NCBI RefSeq assembly: GCF_010365285.1
Contig: NZ_CP048286.1
Coordinates: 3,530,001-3,594,000 of the forward strand
Direction: 5' to 3'
Length of the DNA stretch: 64,000 bases
Source of the DNA: Paenibacillus rhizovicinus
GTDB lineage: Bacteria > Bacillota > Bacilli > Paenibacillales > Paenibacillaceae
Shown here: in pieces, positions 1 through 8,958 of the stretch
How positions within the stretch are numbered: position 1 is the stretch's first letter
How the letters are laid out: every line of letters starts with the position of its first letter
Notes under the pieces: generated by a model
Database searches by the model: none
What the model saw: the letters and a program-made list of their open reading frames with translations, nothing else
Told to the model about the DNA's origin: nothing
Made by a program: the position numbers and the translations under genes

Positions 1-302
1 CCGAATTCCAGGTCTTCCACCGTTACGATGGAACCAATGCTGACAGTATCGATGTCGATCTCGTCGTTATTGATGATGCGGGCGTTGCGGAGCATTTTCT
101 CCAACGTAATGATACGGCCTTCGATAAATGCCTGCTCGTTCTTCGCATCTTCGTACTCGGAGTTCTCGCTGATATCGCCATATCCGATCGCCACTTTGAT
201 CCGTTCAGCTACTTCGCGGCGCTTGACGGATTTCAAGTTCTCCAGTTCGTCTTCAAGCTTATTTAGACCGTCCTGTGTAAGAATAATCTCTTTATCGCTC
301 AT
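1..302 (-). CDS. greA: Transcription elongation factor GreA (partial, C-terminus outside window)
   Basis: The first 100 residues of GreA are encoded; the rest lies beyond position 1. GreA enters the RNA polymerase secondary channel and stimulates cleavage of backtracked RNA. The visible part is the N-terminal antiparallel coiled coil, beginning [20 protein letters not shown] and containing the family stretch [13 protein letters not shown], whose acidic tip residues act at the polymerase active site. A ribosome site (CAGGAGAAA) precedes the ATG at 302. The gene has its own strong sigmaA promoter about 150 bases upstream. It follows dusB in the same orientation. Confidence 0.95.
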   Translation of the reverse strand, partial: MSDKEIILTQDGLNKLEDELENLKSVKRREVAERIKVAIGYGDISENSEYEDAKNEQAFIEGRIITLEKMLRNARIINNDEIDIDTVSIGSIVTVEDLEF

Positions 303-331
303 GTGACCATTTCTCCTGTCGTGTGGCTTTT

Positions 332-350
332 ATTCATACGTTGTATGAAT
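332..350. repeat. 19-bp perfect palindrome in the greA leader
   Basis: ATTCATAC-GTT-GTATGAAT, with 8-bp arms and a 3-base centre. It sits between the greA promoter and start codon, 30 bases upstream of the ATG. It could be a repressor operator or a short RNA hairpin. No regulator can be named from the sequence. Confidence 0.6.
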
Positions 351-450
351 TCACTGTTACTTAATATATTACGCTCCATGCCCATGATGACACCGCGCAG
401 TAAGCAGTTCGACATCCCCAAACCCCAGGCAGACGGTTTGTTATTGGAAG

Positions 451-479
451 ATTATATTTCATGTTCATCTATATGTCAA
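451..479 (-). promoter_or_regulatory. sigmaA promoter of greA
   Basis: On the minus strand TTGACA (474-479) and TATAAT (451-456) are separated by exactly 17 bases. Both hexamers are perfect consensus. The site lies about 150 bases upstream of greA and downstream of dusB, so greA can be transcribed independently. Confidence 0.85.
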
Positions 480-553
480 CGAAAGCCAATTCCAAATGTA
501 ATCGCTTAACTTCGCCAATCGCAAAGGACCCGTATGAATCCTTTGCTCTCTTA

Positions 554-1585
554 TTAATGGTATACCGCTTCGTTTCTGGTAGATGTGACTGCAGTTACTG
601 GCGTCTCGCTCGTATCGCCCAGCGACTCGACAAAATCCCCCAAAATTTGCACCATTTTGTCACGTGTCGTTTCTTCCATGATAACGTCCTTCACCTGAGC
701 CGCGCCTGGAATACCCTTCAGGTACCAAGCCAAATGCTTGCGCATTTCGCGGACAGCCGTGAACTCGCCTTTAAGGTTAACGAGCCTGTCCATGTGAAGA
801 ATCGCCACGTCCATTTTCTCGCGGGCCGACGGATCGTTCAGCAGCTCGCCCGTCGTCAAATAATGAATCGTGCGATACAGCATCCAAGGGTTGCCGAGTG
901 CGCCGCGCCCGATCATGACGCCGTCGCAGCCCGTTTGATCAAGCAGCTTCTGCGCATCCTCTGGCGTGAACACGTCGCCGTTTCCAATAACGGGAATGGA
1001 TACCGCTTGCTTAACATCCCTTATAATATCCCAATTGGCCGTACCGGTATACAACTGCTCCCTTGTTCGTCCATGAACGCTGACTGCTTTGCCGCCCGCA
1101 CGTTCGACCGCTTGGGCGTTCTCGACCGCAAAAATGTGCTCGCTGTCCCAGCCGATGCGCATTTTGACCGTTACCGGCTTCTCCACCGCTTCAACGACCG
1201 CCGATACCATTTCATAGATCTTGTTCGGGTCGAGCAGCCAACGGGCGCCCGCGTCGCATTTGGTCACTTTCGGCACGGGGCAACCCATATTGATATCGAT
1301 TATGTCCGCATTCGTTTGTTTGTCGACGACTTTCGCCGCTTCCACCAGCGACTCGCGGTCGCCGCCGAAAATTTGCAGGCTCAGCGGCTTCTCGCGCTCA
1401 TCGACGAAGAGCATTTCCATCGTGCGCTTGTTGCCGTGCAAGATCGCCTTGTCGCTTACCATCTCGGCGCAAACAAGGCCAGTGCCGAACTCTTTGGCAA
1501 TCAGTCGAAAAGCCGGGTTGCACACGCCTGCCATCGGTGCCAGCACGACTCTATTCTTCATCTCGATGTTTCCGATTTTGAGCAT
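554..1585 (-). CDS. dusB: tRNA-dihydrouridine synthase (DusB family)
   Basis: FMN-dependent enzyme reducing uridines of the tRNA D-loop to dihydrouridine, with NADPH as donor. The N-terminal TIM-barrel opening KNRVVLAPMAGVCNPAFR and the Dus catalytic-cysteine motif NMGCPVPKVTKCDAGA (near residue 100) are present, as is the phosphate-binding GNGDVF / VMIGRGALGNPW region. Length (343 aa) is normal. The ATG at 1585 fits the family start (MLKIG). A GTG at 1591 has better Shine-Dalgarno spacing (GGGAG, 5 bases) and is an alternative. It lies downstream of the folate cluster and the Xre gene, as in B. subtilis (yacF). Confidence 0.93.
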   Translation of the reverse strand: MLKIGNIEMKNRVVLAPMAGVCNPAFRLIAKEFGTGLVCAEMVSDKAILHGNKRTMEMLFVDEREKPLSLQIFGGDRESLVEAAKVVDKQTNADIIDINMGCPVPKVTKCDAGARWLLDPNKIYEMVSAVVEAVEKPVTVKMRIGWDSEHIFAVENAQAVERAGGKAVSVHGRTREQLYTGTANWDIIRDVKQAVSIPVIGNGDVFTPEDAQKLLDQTGCDGVMIGRGALGNPWMLYRTIHYLTTGELLNDPSAREKMDVAILHMDRLVNLKGEFTAVREMRKHLAWYLKGIPGAAQVKDVIMEETTRDKMVQILGDFVESLGDTSETPVTAVTSTRNEAVYH

Positions 1586-1652
1586 GGACACCCAGTCTCC
1601 CTTCTGACTCGCGGAGGTATTTTCTTTATTATTTCGTTGCTTTGCCGGTCAA

Positions 1653-1859
1653 TTACGACTCGGCGGTTAAGTCGGAGTAGCTAATCCCGAGCGCGTCCGA
1701 GATGCGTTCCAGCAGCTTCGGGTCGGGCTTGCGCGTTCCCCGCTCCAAGGAGCCGAGCACGGCAACGGATATTTCCAGCTTTGCAGCCAGTTCCTGTTGC
1801 GTGTACCCTTTCAGCTTCCGGAATGCGCGGACGCGCCCTGCCAATTGATCGTATTCCAT
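1653..1859 (-). CDS. Small Xre-type helix-turn-helix regulator (YazB-like)
   Basis: A 68-residue protein that is essentially one HTH_3 domain: residues about 8-62 contain the paired helices (GYTQQELAAKLEISVAVLGSL followed by ERGTRKPDPKLLERIS). It probably binds DNA as a dimer; its target is unknown. The start (ATG 1859) lies inside folK and overlaps it by 49 bases, with GGAAGG 9 bases upstream, so it is likely translationally linked to the folate operon. The position between folK and dusB matches yazB of B. subtilis. Confidence 0.8.
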   Translation of the reverse strand: MEYDQLAGRVRAFRKLKGYTQQELAAKLEISVAVLGSLERGTRKPDPKLLERISDALGISYSDLTAES

Positions 1860-2389
1860 AGCGCGATTCCTTCCCCTCTGTCCTGTAACGCTTGCTGCGC
1901 CAATTCCGTCGCCTGCGCGTAAAGCGGATGCCCATCTTCCAGCACATCAGAGAGCGGCACGAGCACGAATGCCCGTTCCATCATGCGCGGATGGGGCAGC
2001 GTCAGCTCCTCGCCGGACATCGCGACTCCTTCGTAAAGCAGCAAATCCAAATCGATCGTGCGCGGCCCCCAGCGGACATCTCTCGTACGGCCGAGCTGCA
2101 GTTCCATGCCAAGCATGGCACGAAGAAGCTGCAGAGGCGAGAGCGACGTGTCCAGGGCGGCAGCCATATTAAGAAAGGCCGGCTGGTCGGTATAGCCGAC
2201 AGGTTCGGTTTCGTACACGGCCGATACGCGAAGGACCTTGATATCGGGATGCCGCTCCAGCATCAGAAGCGCGTCTTGCAAGAGCTTTGCACGATCCCCG
2301 ACGTTGGAGCCCAGCGCGATATAGGCAACGCCGCCTTCTCCGATCATCCGCTCGTTAGTTCCCGGCGGGTTGTAGTCTTCCATGGTCAT
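1811..2389 (-). CDS. folK: 2-amino-4-hydroxy-6-hydroxymethyldihydropteridine pyrophosphokinase
   Basis: Transfers pyrophosphate from ATP to 6-hydroxymethyl-7,8-dihydropterin, the step before dihydropteroate synthase in folate synthesis. The HPPK signature is present: ALGSNVGDRAKLL near residue 25, YETEPVGYTDQPAFLN (pterin loop), and the metal/ATP motif RWGPRTIDLDLL with the paired aspartates. At 192 aa it is slightly longer than usual because of about 20 extra N-terminal residues. The start overlaps the end of folB by 35 bases and its end overlaps the Xre gene. Confidence 0.94.
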   Translation of the reverse strand: MTMEDYNPPGTNERMIGEGGVAYIALGSNVGDRAKLLQDALLMLERHPDIKVLRVSAVYETEPVGYTDQPAFLNMAAALDTSLSPLQLLRAMLGMELQLGRTRDVRWGPRTIDLDLLLYEGVAMSGEELTLPHPRMMERAFVLVPLSDVLEDGHPLYAQATELAQQALQDRGEGIALWNTINWQGASAHSGS

Positions 2390-2753
2390 CCCGCTTTCTG
2401 CAAAGTTCCACCGTCACGCCGTCAAAATAAATTTCGAACGGCGGATTCGGCTTCGTTACGGATACCGTCACTTCATTTACACTAGTATAAGCGTCGAGCA
2501 CGGTCGATGCAATGTGACCAGCTAAAGCCTCGATCAGTTTGAACGGCGGCCCTTCGACGACCTTCTTCACCAATGTGTGGATTTCGGCATAATTCACGGT
2601 CGCTTCCAGGTTGTCCGTCGCTGCCGCCTCGGATAAATCGAGCCGAATGGTCAGATCGACATAGAACTGCTGGCCTAACTTGTTTTCTTCCGGAAAAACG
2701 CCATGATAACCGAAAAACCGCATGCCTCGCAAAATCATTTTATCCATTGCCAT
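2355..2753 (-). CDS. folB: Dihydroneopterin aldolase
   Basis: Converts 7,8-dihydroneopterin to 6-hydroxymethyl-7,8-dihydropterin and glycolaldehyde. The family pattern is intact: MRFFGYHGVFPEE (active-site tyrosine/histidine and glutamate), VNYAEI, and the catalytic lysine region VTKPNPPF. Length is 132 aa with a short extra tail produced by reading through the folK start. AGGGGA lies 7 bases before the ATG. It lies between folP and folK, so it belongs to the pab/fol cluster. Confidence 0.94.
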   Translation of the reverse strand: MAMDKMILRGMRFFGYHGVFPEENKLGQQFYVDLTIRLDLSEAAATDNLEATVNYAEIHTLVKKVVEGPPFKLIEALAGHIASTVLDAYTSVNEVTVSVTKPNPPFEIYFDGVTVELCRKRDDHGRLQPAGN

Positions 2754-2769
2754 ACTTCATTCCCCTTTT

Positions 2770-3663
2770 CTAGTGACGGCATAAACCGGAATAGACGATT
2801 GCATCGGTCATCAACGCGGTTTCGCGGTTGCTGCGAACGTCATGCACCCGTACGAGCTGGCAGCCTTGCACGATGCCGAGCGCCGTCGTCGCCGCTGTGC
2901 CGAACGCGATCTCGTGCGTCTGCAAGCCCAATGTTTCGCGGATAAATTTCTTGCGCGACGTGCCGAGCAGGACAGGATAGCCTTCTCCCGTCAGCTTATA
3001 GAGCTGATTCATGAGCGCCAGATTGTCTTCATGGGTCTTGGCAAACCCGATGCCGGGATCCAGCCAGATGTTATCATCGGTCACGCCGGCAGCGCGCGCA
3101 ATGGCTACGCTCTCCCGCAGATCGGCCAGCACATCCTCTGCCAAATCGGCATAGTCGCGGTCATGGCGATTATGACTGATGATGACCGGACAACGAAAAG
3201 CTGCCGCAACCTCCGCCATGCGCGGATCGCTCTTCAGCCCCCAAATGTCATTGATGATATGAGCGCCTGCTTCAAGTGCTTGCTTGGCGGTCTCGGCCTT
3301 GTACGTATCGATGGAGATCGGCATGTCCGGAAGCGCCTCCCGAATGGCCCGTATCGCAGGCAAAACCCGCTTCAGCTCTTCCTCCAGCGATACCGCCGCG
3401 AAGCCCGGCCTAGTGGATTCCCCGCCGATATCGATGATATCGGCGCCCTCGGCTGCCAACTGGCGTGCATGGCGTACGGCAGCTTCAACATCGCTATATC
3501 GGCCGCCATCGGAGAACGAGTCCGGCGTCGTGTTCAAGATGCCCATTATAGCGGTTCGACTGCCAAGCTCCAGCTTGGCTCCTCCCGTAAAGGTATAGGT
3601 GCGTTTATACGGCCACTGGTTGTTCATTGGCGTCTGCAATTTGGAAAGCATAGATTCATTCAC
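2770..3663 (-). CDS. folP: Dihydropteroate synthase
   Basis: Condenses p-aminobenzoate with 6-hydroxymethyl-dihydropterin pyrophosphate; this is the sulfonamide target. Signature motifs are IMGILNTTPDSFSDGG, DIGGESTRPG and the later GFAKTHEDNL / GTSRKKFI loop. I placed the start at GTG 3663, whose TGA-overlapping GTGA is shared with the pabC stop and which has GGGAGG 10 bases upstream. ATG 3651 is the alternative. The longer open frame further upstream only shadows pabC. Translational coupling to pabC puts PABA synthesis and its use in one unit. Confidence 0.94.
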   Translation of the reverse strand: MNESMLSKLQTPMNNQWPYKRTYTFTGGAKLELGSRTAIMGILNTTPDSFSDGGRYSDVEAAVRHARQLAAEGADIIDIGGESTRPGFAAVSLEEELKRVLPAIRAIREALPDMPISIDTYKAETAKQALEAGAHIINDIWGLKSDPRMAEVAAAFRCPVIISHNRHDRDYADLAEDVLADLRESVAIARAAGVTDDNIWLDPGIGFAKTHEDNLALMNQLYKLTGEGYPVLLGTSRKKFIRETLGLQTHEIAFGTAATTALGIVQGCQLVRVHDVRSNRETALMTDAIVYSGLCRH

Positions 3664-4532
3664 TTGTTTGTATCCTCCCGATAAAGGGACAACAGTCTGG
3701 CTGTCATCGGTCCGGCCTGTCCGGTACCGACGCTCCGCGTGCGCCCTTCGGTATCTCGCAATGTTGTAACGGGCACAAGTTCCTGTACGGAATTGGTCAC
3801 CCAAATTTCTTCAGCCTGCATGATTTGTTCCCAGGTATAGAAGCCTTCCTCCGCCTCCACGCCTTCCTGCGCAGCCAGTTCGAGCACGCGCGCCCGCGTC
3901 ACGCCCGGCAGAATGCCTGTCGCGATGGACGGCGTATACAGCCTGCCCCCGCGGGCAAAGAACAAGTTGCTGACGATTCCTTCAGACAGCCAGCCTTCCT
4001 TTGTAAGCATAAGTCCTTCCGCGCCCGGCGCAGTCCCTATAGCCGTTAATTCCCGCTTCGCAAGGATATTATTCATGTAGTGCAACGATTTTAAACGAAT
4101 TTCGCCTTCCGGCGTATTGCGGAGCGTCGATAGCCGCACAAGTTCCCTCCCCGACCTGTATAGCTCCGGACTGGCAGCCGGCAGCGGCTTTACGAGCAGC
4201 AAGACGTTGGGCGCTTCATAGTCCCCGGACGGAAGGCCGACAATACCTTCTCCCGCCGTAACGGTTAGCCTGACGTAGGCTTCGATCAGCCCATTCGAGG
4301 CCATCAGCTCGCGAAGCCAGGAACGAATCTGCTGTTCGTCCGGCTCATATCGTATGCCAATAGATCGACAGCCCTCCGAGAGCCTTTCCAAATGGCGATC
4401 CAAGAGATAGGGGATGCCCCCGTAAGTCCGGAACGTCTCGAACAGACCCATTCCATACAAAAAACCGTGATCGTAGACCGAGATCACGGCTTCCTCCTGA
4501 CGCTTGATGCTTCCGTTCCATCCGATATTCAT
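3660..4532 (-). CDS. pabC: 4-amino-4-deoxychorismate lyase
   Basis: PLP-dependent fold-type IV enzyme that releases pyruvate from aminodeoxychorismate to give p-aminobenzoate. The N-terminal [16 protein letters not shown] and the region [14 protein letters not shown], whose lysine is the probable Schiff-base residue, are typical, as is the PLP phosphate-binding segment [11 protein letters not shown]-amino-acid or branched-chain aminotransferases share the fold. The location between pabA and folP settles the assignment. It overlaps pabA by 4 bases (ATGA-type junction). Confidence 0.9.
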   Translation of the reverse strand: MNIGWNGSIKRQEEAVISVYDHGFLYGMGLFETFRTYGGIPYLLDRHLERLSEGCRSIGIRYEPDEQQIRSWLRELMASNGLIEAYVRLTVTAGEGIVGLPSGDYEAPNVLLLVKPLPAASPELYRSGRELVRLSTLRNTPEGEIRLKSLHYMNNILAKRELTAIGTAPGAEGLMLTKEGWLSEGIVSNLFFARGGRLYTPSIATGILPGVTRARVLELAAQEGVEAEEGFYTWEQIMQAEEIWVTNSVQELVPVTTLRDTEGRTRSVGTGQAGPMTARLLSLYREDTNK

Positions 4533-5110
4533 CGTGCCGCGCCTGCCCGCAAATTAAGAAAGTTACGAAGCAGGGTGAACCCATTCTCGGTAATGATGGA
4601 TTCCGGGTGGAACTGCACGCCTTCAATGGCGTATTCCTTATGGCGAAGTCCCATGATTTCGCCCTCTTCCGTTTCTGCGCTGATCTCCAGGCAGTCCGGC
4701 AGCGTTTCCCGCTTCACGATAAGCGAGTGGTACCTTGTCGCCGTGTAAGGCGACGGGATGCCAGCGAAGACGGTCCGGCCGTCGTGGAAAATCTGCGAGG
4801 TTTTGCCGTGCATCAGCTTCTCCGCGCGCACGACGTCGCCGCCGAATGCTTGTCCAATTGCTTGATGGCCGAGGCAAACGCCGAAGATCGGGATTTCGCC
4901 CTTGAACCGATCGATGAGAGCAAGACTGACGCCTGCCTCATTAGGACTGCACGGTCCAGGTGAAATGAGAATATGATCCGGCTTCAGCGCGGCAATACCA
5001 TCCAAATCGATTTCGTCATTACGTTTGACGACGATCTCCTCACCCAGCTCACCCAGATACTGAACCAAGTTATACGTAAACGAGTCGTAGTTATCAATCA
5101 CCAATATCAT
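4529..5110 (-). CDS. pabA: Aminodeoxychorismate/anthranilate synthase glutamine amidotransferase subunit
   Basis: Class I glutamine amidotransferase supplying ammonia to PabB and, as in B. subtilis, possibly also to TrpE. It opens with [19 protein letters not shown], has the nucleophile in [13 protein letters not shown] (cysteine near residue 79) and the histidine/glutamate pair in GVQFHPESI. At 193 aa it is complete. The dual PabA/TrpG role is known for the B. subtilis homologue; nothing here shows whether a separate trpG exists. Confidence 0.93.
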   Translation of the reverse strand: MILVIDNYDSFTYNLVQYLGELGEEIVVKRNDEIDLDGIAALKPDHILISPGPCSPNEAGVSLALIDRFKGEIPIFGVCLGHQAIGQAFGGDVVRAEKLMHGKTSQIFHDGRTVFAGIPSPYTATRYHSLIVKRETLPDCLEISAETEEGEIMGLRHKEYAIEGVQFHPESIITENGFTLLRNFLNLRAGAAR

Positions 5111-5169
5111 GCGCGTTTCCCCCTTCGGTCACTAAGTAGACGACAGCCGCAATAGGGGCCGGGCTTCGC

Positions 5170-6726
5170 TCAGCCCTGTTCCGACCACTGCTCGCTGTAT
5201 TGTATCGCCTTCCAAAGCGCCTTCGCCTTATTCATCGATTCGAAGTATTCCCGCTCCGGCAAGGAATCGATCACGATACCGGCTCCGGCCTGAATGTGAA
5301 CGACCTCGTCCTTCACAAGCATTGTACGTATAATAATATTAAATTCCATATCTCCGTTGTAGTCAATCCATCCCATGGAACCCGTGTACGGGCCGCGCCT
5401 CGTCGGTTCCAATTCTTCGATGATTTCCATGGTGCGGATTTTGGGCGCGCCGGTAATCGTTCCGCCCGGGAATGTGGCGCCAATCACATCGTAAGCATCC
5501 TTGCCTTGGGCCAGCCGGCCTTCGACTTGAGAGACGAGATGCATGACATGGCTGTAGTATTCGATCACCATTAGTTCCTCTACCTTGACCGACCCGTACG
5601 CCGATATACGGCCAAGATCATTGCGCTCCAGGTCGACGAGCATGATGTGCTCCGCCCGCTCTTTCTCCGTACCGAGCAGCTCTTCGGCCATCTTGCGGTC
5701 CTCATCTTCCGTCCGGCCGCGACGCCGCGTGCCCGCGATCGGCCGCGTTGCCAGCTTCCCGTCGGCCAGCTCCACCAGCAGCTCGGGCGAAGCCGATACC
5801 AGCTGGAAGTCGGGAGCGCTCATGTACCCCATATAAGGCGACGGATTCACCAGGCGCAGCCATTCGTAAAGCTCGCGCGGATCCGCCTTGGACGAACGGT
5901 CCTGTCGCTGAGACAAGTTCACCTGAAAGACGTCGCCCGCCGAGATATAGTCTCGAATCCGCTCTACCGCGATCTGATACGCCGATTGGGTAAACGGGGA
6001 TTGGATCCCGTCGATCGGCTGCGCGTCCACTACAGCCATCCGCGACTCCATGAATCGGACGCGTTCTTCGCGGAGCGCATTTGCCTTCTCCCCGGACTGG
6101 CCGCCAGCGAACGCCTCCCATTGCGCCATCAATTGATCTGCCCGAGCGGACGCGGCCCTGTACAAGGATTCCAGCATGGCCTGCGAAGCGGCAGACGGAA
6201 CTTCGGTATGAACGACAGCATATAACTGCTGTTGTTCATGGTCGATGATCCACAGCTCATCCATCCGCATAAACATATAATCCGGCAAGGCCAGATCATC
6301 CGCCGCCTGTTCGGGAAGGCGCTCGATCGATCGAATGACATCGTAGCTCCAGAAGCCCGCGCAGCCGCCCGTCCATTTCGGCGCCCCAGTCACGCGCGGC
6401 GCCTTGCGTCCGCCCATCCAGCTGCGCACCGCTTCAAGCGGTTTCTGCTCGTATACGGTCACGCTGCCGCTCGCCTGGTCGACCGCCTCCGCGCGCGCGC
6501 CTTTGCCGCGAATAACGGATGACGGTTGCAGCCCTAAGTAGGTGTAACGGCCGACCTTTCCGCTTTCCAATACAAACGCGTAAGGGGCCGCCGCCTTCCA
6601 CGCGGATTCCCATGAGGCAGGACGTCCGCCATCCCCTCCGTCCAGCGGGCGCCTTATTAGCAGCGGCAGCGCCGTGTAGCCCTGCGCCTGCCATTCCAGC
6701 CAGTCTTGAATGGCCGTCCGTTCCAT
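5170..6726 (-). CDS. pabB: Aminodeoxychorismate synthase component I
   Basis: Chorismate-binding enzyme which, with PabA, makes 4-amino-4-deoxychorismate. The C-terminal half carries the family motifs: SPELLVELADGKLATRPIAG (with the PIAGT site of PabB), DLERNDLGRIS, and TFPGGTITGAPKIRTMEII. The start is taken at ATG 6726, giving 518 residues and preceded by AAAGGCGG; the frame extends to a TTG 24 bases earlier. TrpE is the close relative. The first position in a pab/fol operon and the PIAG sequence support PabB. Confidence 0.92.
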   Translation of the reverse strand: MERTAIQDWLEWQAQGYTALPLLIRRPLDGGDGGRPASWESAWKAAAPYAFVLESGKVGRYTYLGLQPSSVIRGKGARAEAVDQASGSVTVYEQKPLEAVRSWMGGRKAPRVTGAPKWTGGCAGFWSYDVIRSIERLPEQAADDLALPDYMFMRMDELWIIDHEQQQLYAVVHTEVPSAASQAMLESLYRAASARADQLMAQWEAFAGGQSGEKANALREERVRFMESRMAVVDAQPIDGIQSPFTQSAYQIAVERIRDYISAGDVFQVNLSQRQDRSSKADPRELYEWLRLVNPSPYMGYMSAPDFQLVSASPELLVELADGKLATRPIAGTRRRGRTEDEDRKMAEELLGTEKERAEHIMLVDLERNDLGRISAYGSVKVEELMVIEYYSHVMHLVSQVEGRLAQGKDAYDVIGATFPGGTITGAPKIRTMEIIEELEPTRRGPYTGSMGWIDYNGDMEFNIIIRTMLVKDEVVHIQAGAGIVIDSLPEREYFESMNKAKALWKAIQYSEQWSEQG

Positions 6727-6789
6727 GATGATTGCCGCCTTTCGCTTCAAGTCCCGTTCTTAAGAGCCCGTCGCTCTTTGTTGGAAGCT

Positions 6790-6818
6790 AGTATACCGAA
6801 ATTGCATGGAAAAGGAAA
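6790..6818 (-). promoter_or_regulatory. Probable sigmaA promoter of the pab/fol operon
   Basis: A good -10 (TATACT, 6790-6795) lies 17 bases from a weak -35 (TTTCCT, 6813-6818), 64 bases upstream of pabB. It is placed just after the cysK terminator, as expected for a new transcription unit. Confidence 0.4.
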
Positions 6819-6861
6819 GCATATCACGAACAGGCTGCTCTTTCCCCGTAGCCCGGATGCA

Positions 6862-6893
6862 AAAGAGGACCTTCGCTAATGAAGGTCCTCTTC
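6862..6893 (-). terminator. Rho-independent terminator after cysK
   Basis: A 12-bp stem (AAGAGGACCTTC with its complement) around a 6-base loop, followed by T-rich sequence, lies 25 bases past the cysK stop. It separates cysK from pabB. Confidence 0.8.
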
Positions 6894-6917
6894 CTGTATG
6901 ATCGGCAATAGCCGGTA

Positions 6918-7856
6918 TTAGTTCTCGAAGTTGAACAGCGGCGTGGACAGGTAACGTTCGCCATTGGACGGAACGACCGCAACAACGCGTTTGCCTTTGC
7001 CAAGTTCTTTCGCCACTTGCAGTGCCGCAAAGATTGCGGCGCCGGAGGAAATACCGCAAAGAATGCCTTCTTCTTTCGCAGCGCGGCGAGCGGTTTCAAA
7101 CGCTTCCTCGTTCTCGATCGTAATGACTTGATCATAGATTTCGCGGTTCAGGATCTCAGGGATGAAGTTAGCGCCGATCCCTTGGATTTTGTGGCCGCCT
7201 GGGCTGCCGCCGGACAGCAGCGGAGATGCCGATGGCTCAACCGCTACGATGCGGATGTTAGGGAAGTTTTGTTTCAATACTTCGCCTGCGCCGGAAATCG
7301 TACCGCCGGTTCCAATCCCTGCCACAAACGCATCGAGCTTGCCGTCAAGCGAGTTGATCGCTTCAACGATTTCCGGACCCGTCGTTTCACGGTGAACCTT
7401 CACGTTCGCTTGGTTCTTGAATTGTTGCGGAATGAAGTATGAAGGGTTCTCGGCTTGCATTTCTTCTGCACGGCGAACCGCACCGTTCATGCCTTCCGAG
7501 CCTGGCGTCAGAACGAGTTCCGCACCGTAAGCACGAAGCAAATTGCGGCGCTCGATACTCATCGTCTCAGGCATAACGAGAATCGCTTTGTAGCCTTTCG
7601 CTGCAGCGACCATCGCCAAGCCAATACCCGTATTGCCACTTGTAGGCTCAACGATCGTATCGCCCGGTTTGATGCGTCCTTCTTGCTCGGCAACTTCGAT
7701 CATGCTGATCGCAATCCGGTCCTTAACGCTTGCACCCGGGTTTTGATATTCAAGTTTAACGTAGATTTCTGCGCTATCCTCAGGCACCAGACGGTTCAAA
7801 CGGACAAGCGGTGTATCTCCGATGAGTTCAGTTACGCTTTGTACAATTTTAGCCAT
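6918..7856 (-). CDS. cysK: Cysteine synthase A (O-acetylserine sulfhydrylase)
   Basis: PLP enzyme forming L-cysteine from O-acetylserine and sulfide. Seen: [11 protein letters not shown], the PLP lysine in [15 protein letters not shown] (about residue 45), the substrate loop [12 protein letters not shown] and the glycine-rich phosphate site [12 protein letters not shown]. The 312-aa length is typical of CysK. GGAGG precedes the ATG. A CymR-like operator overlaps its transcription start, implying repression when cysteine is plentiful. It stands alone between two terminator/promoter boundaries. Confidence 0.95.
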   Translation of the reverse strand: MAKIVQSVTELIGDTPLVRLNRLVPEDSAEIYVKLEYQNPGASVKDRIAISMIEVAEQEGRIKPGDTIVEPTSGNTGIGLAMVAAAKGYKAILVMPETMSIERRNLLRAYGAELVLTPGSEGMNGAVRRAEEMQAENPSYFIPQQFKNQANVKVHRETTGPEIVEAINSLDGKLDAFVAGIGTGGTISGAGEVLKQNFPNIRIVAVEPSASPLLSGGSPGGHKIQGIGANFIPEILNREIYDQVITIENEEAFETARRAAKEEGILCGISSGAAIFAALQVAKELGKGKRVVAVVPSNGERYLSTPLFNFEN

Positions 7857-7873
7857 GAAAAGTTGCTCCTCCT

Positions 7874-7899
7874 TATTCCGACTAATTCAGTTGGTATTG
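7874..7899 (-). promoter_or_regulatory. CymR-like operator upstream of cysK
   Basis: This 26-bp stretch fits the CymR consensus TAAWNCNNATWNNNNNNATNGGAATT, as I recall it, at most defined positions, including the inverted AATACC...GGAAT ends. It overlaps the predicted transcription start of cysK. CymR is the master repressor of cysteine synthesis in Bacillales. Confidence 0.5.
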
Positions 7900-7904
7900 C
7901 CTAC

Positions 7905-7934
7905 ATCTTATCAATTATGCCCAGTAGTTGTCAA
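7905..7934 (-). promoter_or_regulatory. sigmaA promoter of cysK
   Basis: TTGACA (7929-7934) is perfect; the -10 is TAAGAT (7905-7910) at 18 bases. It lies 50 bases upstream of the cysK start codon and immediately upstream of the CymR-like site. Confidence 0.55.
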
Positions 7935-7971
7935 TAGCCAGTTTCATTGCGATAGGCTGTTGTACCCGGTT

Positions 7972-8937
7972 CTATGGAATGACGACGGCGTTGTATTTCT
8001 TCAGCAAACTGTCTTCGATCGCCTGCTCGCCGTTCAGTTTGCCGATGGCAATTTCCGTGCGCGCCTGTTCGTGAATTTGCTGTTGGTCGAGCCGTTCTTC
8101 CGTCTTCTTCTCCGTCAGTTGGATGATCGCTTGGCCTTGTTCGACCTGGATCGGACCAGTCGACTCGCCGACATTCAACTTCTTCGCTGCCTCGAGCAGA
8201 TTGGGATCCATGATGGGATCATCCGCGTCGACATAGCCAAGATCTCCGCCATCGGATGCCGTATCGGAATCAATCGAATACGTCTGGGCCATTAGCGCAA
8301 AATCCTCGCCGTCTGCCAGTTTATCGAGCACATCGCCGGCCGCCTTCTCGGAACTCGTCACGATCCACGAGAGGCGCAGCTCGGTGTGGGCCGCAAACTC
8401 CTGATCGTTGTCCGCGATGTAGGCGTCCTCTTCGGCTTCGCTCACAACGGCAGTCTTCACTGCGATCTTCTGCAGCAGCAGCCGGTACCTCAAATCCTCG
8501 CGAATGTCGTCCGGCGACATGCCAAGCTGATCCTTCATCGAGTCGTAATAATTCTGTTCGCTCTCGTAGCCTGCCATCATGGCGGCCAGTCCCTTATCCA
8601 TCTCGTCGCTTGTGACTTCCAGTCCGTAAGCGAGCGCTTCCATGCGAATCGCGGCGCGCACCATGAGCGTGCGCAGCACAGTGTCGCCGTATTGCTTCCG
8701 AAGCTGAGCAGTCAACTCGCTAACCGTAATGGACTCGCCGCCAACCTTTGCCGCGATGGGATCGGACGGGTTTACCGAAGGGGGCGCAGCGTGATCGTGA
8801 TCCTGCGTTCCTTTCGGCGGCACCTGCGGGGCAGTCTTCGGCGGCAGCAGCACGCGGTAAACGACGATAAACGCCAATATGATCAAACACAATGCTTGCA
8901 GCAGCACGATGCGCTTCAGCACCCGGTCCTTATTCAT
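7972..8937 (-). CDS. Membrane-anchored PpiC-type peptidyl-prolyl isomerase / SurA-like foldase (YacD-like)
   Basis: A 321-residue extracytoplasmic foldase. An uncleaved-looking membrane segment spans about residues 10-29 and is followed by a Pro/His-rich linker, a SurA-type N-terminal helical domain (about 60-180) and a PpiC rotamase domain (about 185-285). That domain contains FALMAQTYSIDSDTASDGGDLGYVD. No lipobox cysteine is present, so unlike PrsA it is probably anchored by the N-terminal helix. Its place between hslO and cysK corresponds to yacD. Client proteins are unknown. Confidence 0.82.
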   Translation of the reverse strand: MNKDRVLKRIVLLQALCLIILAFIVVYRVLLPPKTAPQVPPKGTQDHDHAAPPSVNPSDPIAAKVGGESITVSELTAQLRKQYGDTVLRTLMVRAAIRMEALAYGLEVTSDEMDKGLAAMMAGYESEQNYYDSMKDQLGMSPDDIREDLRYRLLLQKIAVKTAVVSEAEEDAYIADNDQEFAAHTELRLSWIVTSSEKAAGDVLDKLADGEDFALMAQTYSIDSDTASDGGDLGYVDADDPIMDPNLLEAAKKLNVGESTGPIQVEQGQAIIQLTEKKTEERLDQQQIHEQARTEIAIGKLNGEQAIEDSLLKKYNAVVIP

Positions 8938-8958
8938 AATTGCTTGAGCCTCCGATAA

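Noticed and set aside
461-1684. A 407-codon plus-strand open frame
   Set aside because: It runs antisense to dusB and its translation lacks protein-like composition.
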